Assembly (NCBI RefSeq): GCF_901933205.1
Contig: NC_044600.1
Location: 6,424,501 to 6,488,500, forward strand
DNA length: 64,000 nt
Reading direction: 5' to 3'
Source of the DNA: Camarhynchus parvulus
Lineage: Eukaryota > Chordata > Aves > Passeriformes > Thraupidae
Each line of letters starts with the position of its first letter. The first letter of the stretch is position 1. Shown here piece after piece: positions 61,047 to 64,000 of the stretch. The notes beneath the pieces are model-generated. The model saw nothing but the letters and a program-made list of their open reading frames with translations. It was not told the origin of the DNA and searched no databases. The position numbers and the translations under genes were made by a program.

Positions 61047-64000
61047 GAGTGGGGCAGTGTCTGGCAGGGGATGGGATGGAAGGCCTGGAGCTCACTGGGT
61101 GAAGGGATGGAGCTGCTTCAGTCCCTAATGAGGTTTACTAAGAACAGCAGTGGGTTCTTTGCCAGTCTTGGCAGGGGCCAAGGGTATTAGCCGTGTGCCG
61201 GGGTTGAAATAGAAATCAAGGTTTATTTTTAGCGCCGGTCTCTTCAGGGCATATTGGAAACCTGATCAGGGAAGGGAAGTACTGTCATGCTCAGTGTGAG
61301 GGAGGCACCTCAGCACCTGCACTGTCAGGGGATCGTGAGCTGGAAGTGGGAGCGTTGGATTTATCTAGAATGTCACCTCCTGGTGCTGCTGTGGGTTTGG
61401 TTTATCTCTGATTTGCTTGGCCAGATCTGGAGTGCTAAATGGTGATGAGGGCACAGAAGGAAAACTACTTCCCAAATTACCTAATCTTTTCATGGTTCAA
61501 ATAGCTCTATTTTATTATGCATGAATGCAGATATTATTATTAGCCTCATGCATGGCTTATATTTTGATTAATTTTACCTGGAGCACTTAAAGGTAAACTA
61601 CTGTAAAATAAACACACAAATTATGCTGATCACAAAATATTGTTGTGAAAGACTACTGTGGGAGGGCAAACTCGGAATAGAAATGAGATATGATTTGACT
61701 CTAAGAGAATTTTTCCTCTCCAGGGAGTTTGCTGAATATGTCCATGAAGGCACCCCCCCCATTAATGCAACATGTGACACAGATTCTAGTGAAATGGTTG
61801 TTAACTGGTTTCCTGTTCTGGGTATCCTGATTCATTACAGAGGTATTAGGCTCTGTATTTTACAGAAATATATTTTGTGGAAAATTCTTTTCCATGACGC
61901 TTCACTCCATAGCAGACTGCTACATTCATTATGGAAAACTAGGCAGAGAAATCATACATATCTGTGCCAAAAACCATTTAAATATATTAATTATTAAGGT
62001 TTATTTTATCATATCAAAGCAAAATAAGATAGGTATTTCTTAAAGATTGCATAGTGCAACAACATGCAATGCATTTTCTTTTACTGTAGTAAAATGTGGA
62101 CTTTGAAAGTCACAGTTTTGTATTGTAAATTTACCATGAAATTGTCAAGGGCCATAAAACCTGTCTGTTGACTAGGAACTTGGTGAAATTGAGCTCACGT
62201 ATCTCAGGAATGTATCTAATGTGATGTCTGTTCACCTTTTATTAATATTCTGTTCAGATCCTCAGTTCACATTTGATTCTGGCTTTCTCTTGGTTAAATG
62301 GATCACATCCATGTGACATGAAGGTGCACACCTTGTGCCTTAAATCTGCTACTTTCAAATGTGGAGGCACATTGTTTCTATGCAAATAATGAAGCATTGA
62401 AGGAGTGAACATAAAATATTTTATCTGACATACAAAAAACCTTGATGTGCAGAGTCCTCTGGCTGGGTATTTGTAGAGTTTTTTCACCTCTGTGTCCTCT
62501 GCAAGCTGAACTGTTTTTGTAACCCACTTTCCTGTCTTACAGAATCTCAAATAATCTTTTGCAACCTGAATTAATTAAAATAAGCTGACTAATTGTTTTG
62601 CAGATGTAACACATTTTTAAATCAGTGCCTTCTAATCATGAACATTATTCCAACTGTACATTTATTTTTGATTGAGTAAATAAATACATAATCCCCCATA
62701 TCCATTATGGCTGCTTTCTTTGTTCAGTGAGATTTCTAATAGTAAAATACTTCTGCTAATAAAATAAAATTAATATTGTACCTGTTTAATTGCAGGTTGC
62801 TTCTTACTATAACTTTGTTATGGAAATTTTGGCTATTTCATCTTTGAGAGTTGAGGCAAAATTGCAGTGTTGGTCTTAACTGAAGCTGGTTTAGGTGCAG
62901 AGTGACTTTGTTCTGTTGGGATAATTTCTTGCCTGAGTTAGCTCAGGCTTCCTGGGCACCTCTGTCTCCTCCCTTGAGGAAAGATGTACCTGGATTTCTG
63001 GATTTGTCTGAAATCTAAGTGGTATTTCAAGAAGCTTATGTTCCTTCAGCCTTTGTGATGTACAAGGTGTCATTGGATCTGAATGCCCTGGTTGTACATT
63101 TCTGCTCTCAGAGCACCTGCGGTGGGATGCTTTTCCTCTGGCTGTTTTCACTTCTATTTGTGTTAGAATAGATAATTCTGTTGTTCTCCACTTGGTGTTT
63201 TTTTGGGCTGGATTCCCATCCATGTGACATGCAACAGTGTACAAAAATCAGAATTTTGTCTGACTTGGTCTGATCTAGAGAGTGAAAAAACAGTGAGCCT
63301 TGTTTGAGGTATTTTTTTGCCAGTTGGTAGTCTCATCGTGTTGTAGTATATCTGGTCTGTGACTTGTGTGAAAAGAGCCTCAGAGATGTATAGGATTGGG
63401 TTGAGGAAGACTTTTGTTTGCTGCTGCAGAGAGAAATTAATTCAAGACATGGCAACAGCTGCGGGTGACAATTTAGAGTTGCTGAATAAGTATTGTAATC
63501 AGCATTTATCACTGAAATCACATGGGATTAAACACTTTGAGGTGATTGTTCTTGGGCACAGCCTTAGGGAGGGTTATTACCATGACACAACTAGTTGTCA
63601 TGGCAATGCATGGAGAAGAGGGAGACTCTTCCTTCCTCTTTTGCATTTTGCACTCCTCTTATTAAAGGGAAGTCAGATCATTGGCAAAGTTGTAGTCTCC
63701 ATTCTTAAAATAAAACAGCAATTTGTACTATGGGTCCTTCACGTTCTGGGTGAGATCACAGCACATTAGGTGTCCCTTTTGTGGATTTGCCTTTTCTGTG
63801 TAAAACTGGCCTCAACTTTCTCATGTGTGGGTGTGTTCCCTTCTTCCCCTGAAGCTGGGTTTTCCATGGAAGCCAGCTGAGCTGCCAGTGCCTGTCAGGC
63901 AAGGTGAAACAGGGTGGCAGTGTGTGGGGACACTTCTGTGGAGCTGTGCAGGGCACTGGGGTAATGCTGCCTTACAGGTCACCCTGCCTGCTTTCCCTGT
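61047..64000. other. Presumed intron or intergenic DNA to the window end, no gene seen
   Basis: The first few hundred bases are moderately GC-rich, then AT-rich. Open frames at 61623-61997 and 63359-63769 have no recognisable domain; the second crosses an acceptor-like TTGCTGCTGCAG, but no matching donor and phase was found. Confidence 0.4.

Noticed and set aside
60691..61190. 134- and 143-codon frames with Phe-Pro-Ser-Leu or Gly-Lys-Glu-Arg repeats
   Set aside because: Direct translations of the AAGGG microsatellite; the five-base unit is open in all frames.
63432..63465. Possible exon after the acceptor TTGCTGCTGCAG
   Set aside because: In the phase required by the 51868 donor it meets a stop almost at once, and no donor was convincing.

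Overview
This is vertebrate nuclear DNA from a bird, probably a songbird. Genes are split into short GT-AG exons separated by kilobases of AT-rich intron, promoters sit in CpG-rich islands, and several CR1 LINE 3' ends (the dominant avian interspersed repeat) are present. One solo LTR around 36.05-36.48 kb resembles a family I associate with passerine endogenous retroviruses. Nothing bacterial is present.

Two zinc-finger genes are recognised with confidence and lie head to head. ZC3H12B is on the minus strand: five coding exons between 7975 and 3151 encode an 834-residue Regnase-family RNase. ZC4H2 is on the plus strand: five coding exons between 23506 and 30660 encode 224 residues. They are also neighbours on human Xq11, so the window is a piece of the ancestral X-conserved block. 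That block is autosomal in birds (the chicken 4p / songbird 4A homologue).

Layout. 1-3150: ZC3H12B 3'UTR and flank. 3151-7975: ZC3H12B coding exons. 7976-8139: its proximal 5'UTR, which carries a 43-codon upstream ORF. 8.1-19.5 kb: presumed 5' intron containing a CpG-rich patch at 10.7-11.2 kb. 18.98-20.4 kb: a strong CpG island with a minus-strand splice donor, NRF1-like and CTCF-like sites and a G-rich hexamer minisatellite, probably the ZC3H12B promoter. 20.4-23.25 kb: intergenic. 23.25-24.45 kb: ZC4H2 promoter island, first exon and a 17-bp minisatellite. 26.5-34.9 kb: the rest of ZC4H2 and its likely 3'UTR. 35.2-36.0 kb: an unexplained CpG island with a tandemly repeated 51-bp unit beside the solo LTR. 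36.5-50.9 kb: intergenic with scattered CR1 pieces. 50.87-51.41 kb: an inverted CR1 pair. 51.4-52.25 kb: a further CpG island containing the first coding exon of an unidentified plus-strand gene. 52.25-64 kb: presumably its first intron, containing a pure 205-bp AAGGG array at 60.84 kb.

The two known genes act in separate pathways: ZC3H12B in mRNA decay, ZC4H2 in neural and neuromuscular development. Nothing in the sequence shows co-regulation beyond the shared head-to-head interval. I found no previously undescribed multi-gene system. The observations most worth checking are the ZC3H12B upstream ORF, the orphan island at 35.2 kb, the inverted CR1 pair against a promoter, the 10-bp perfect hairpin at 10.72 kb, and the two G-rich arrays.
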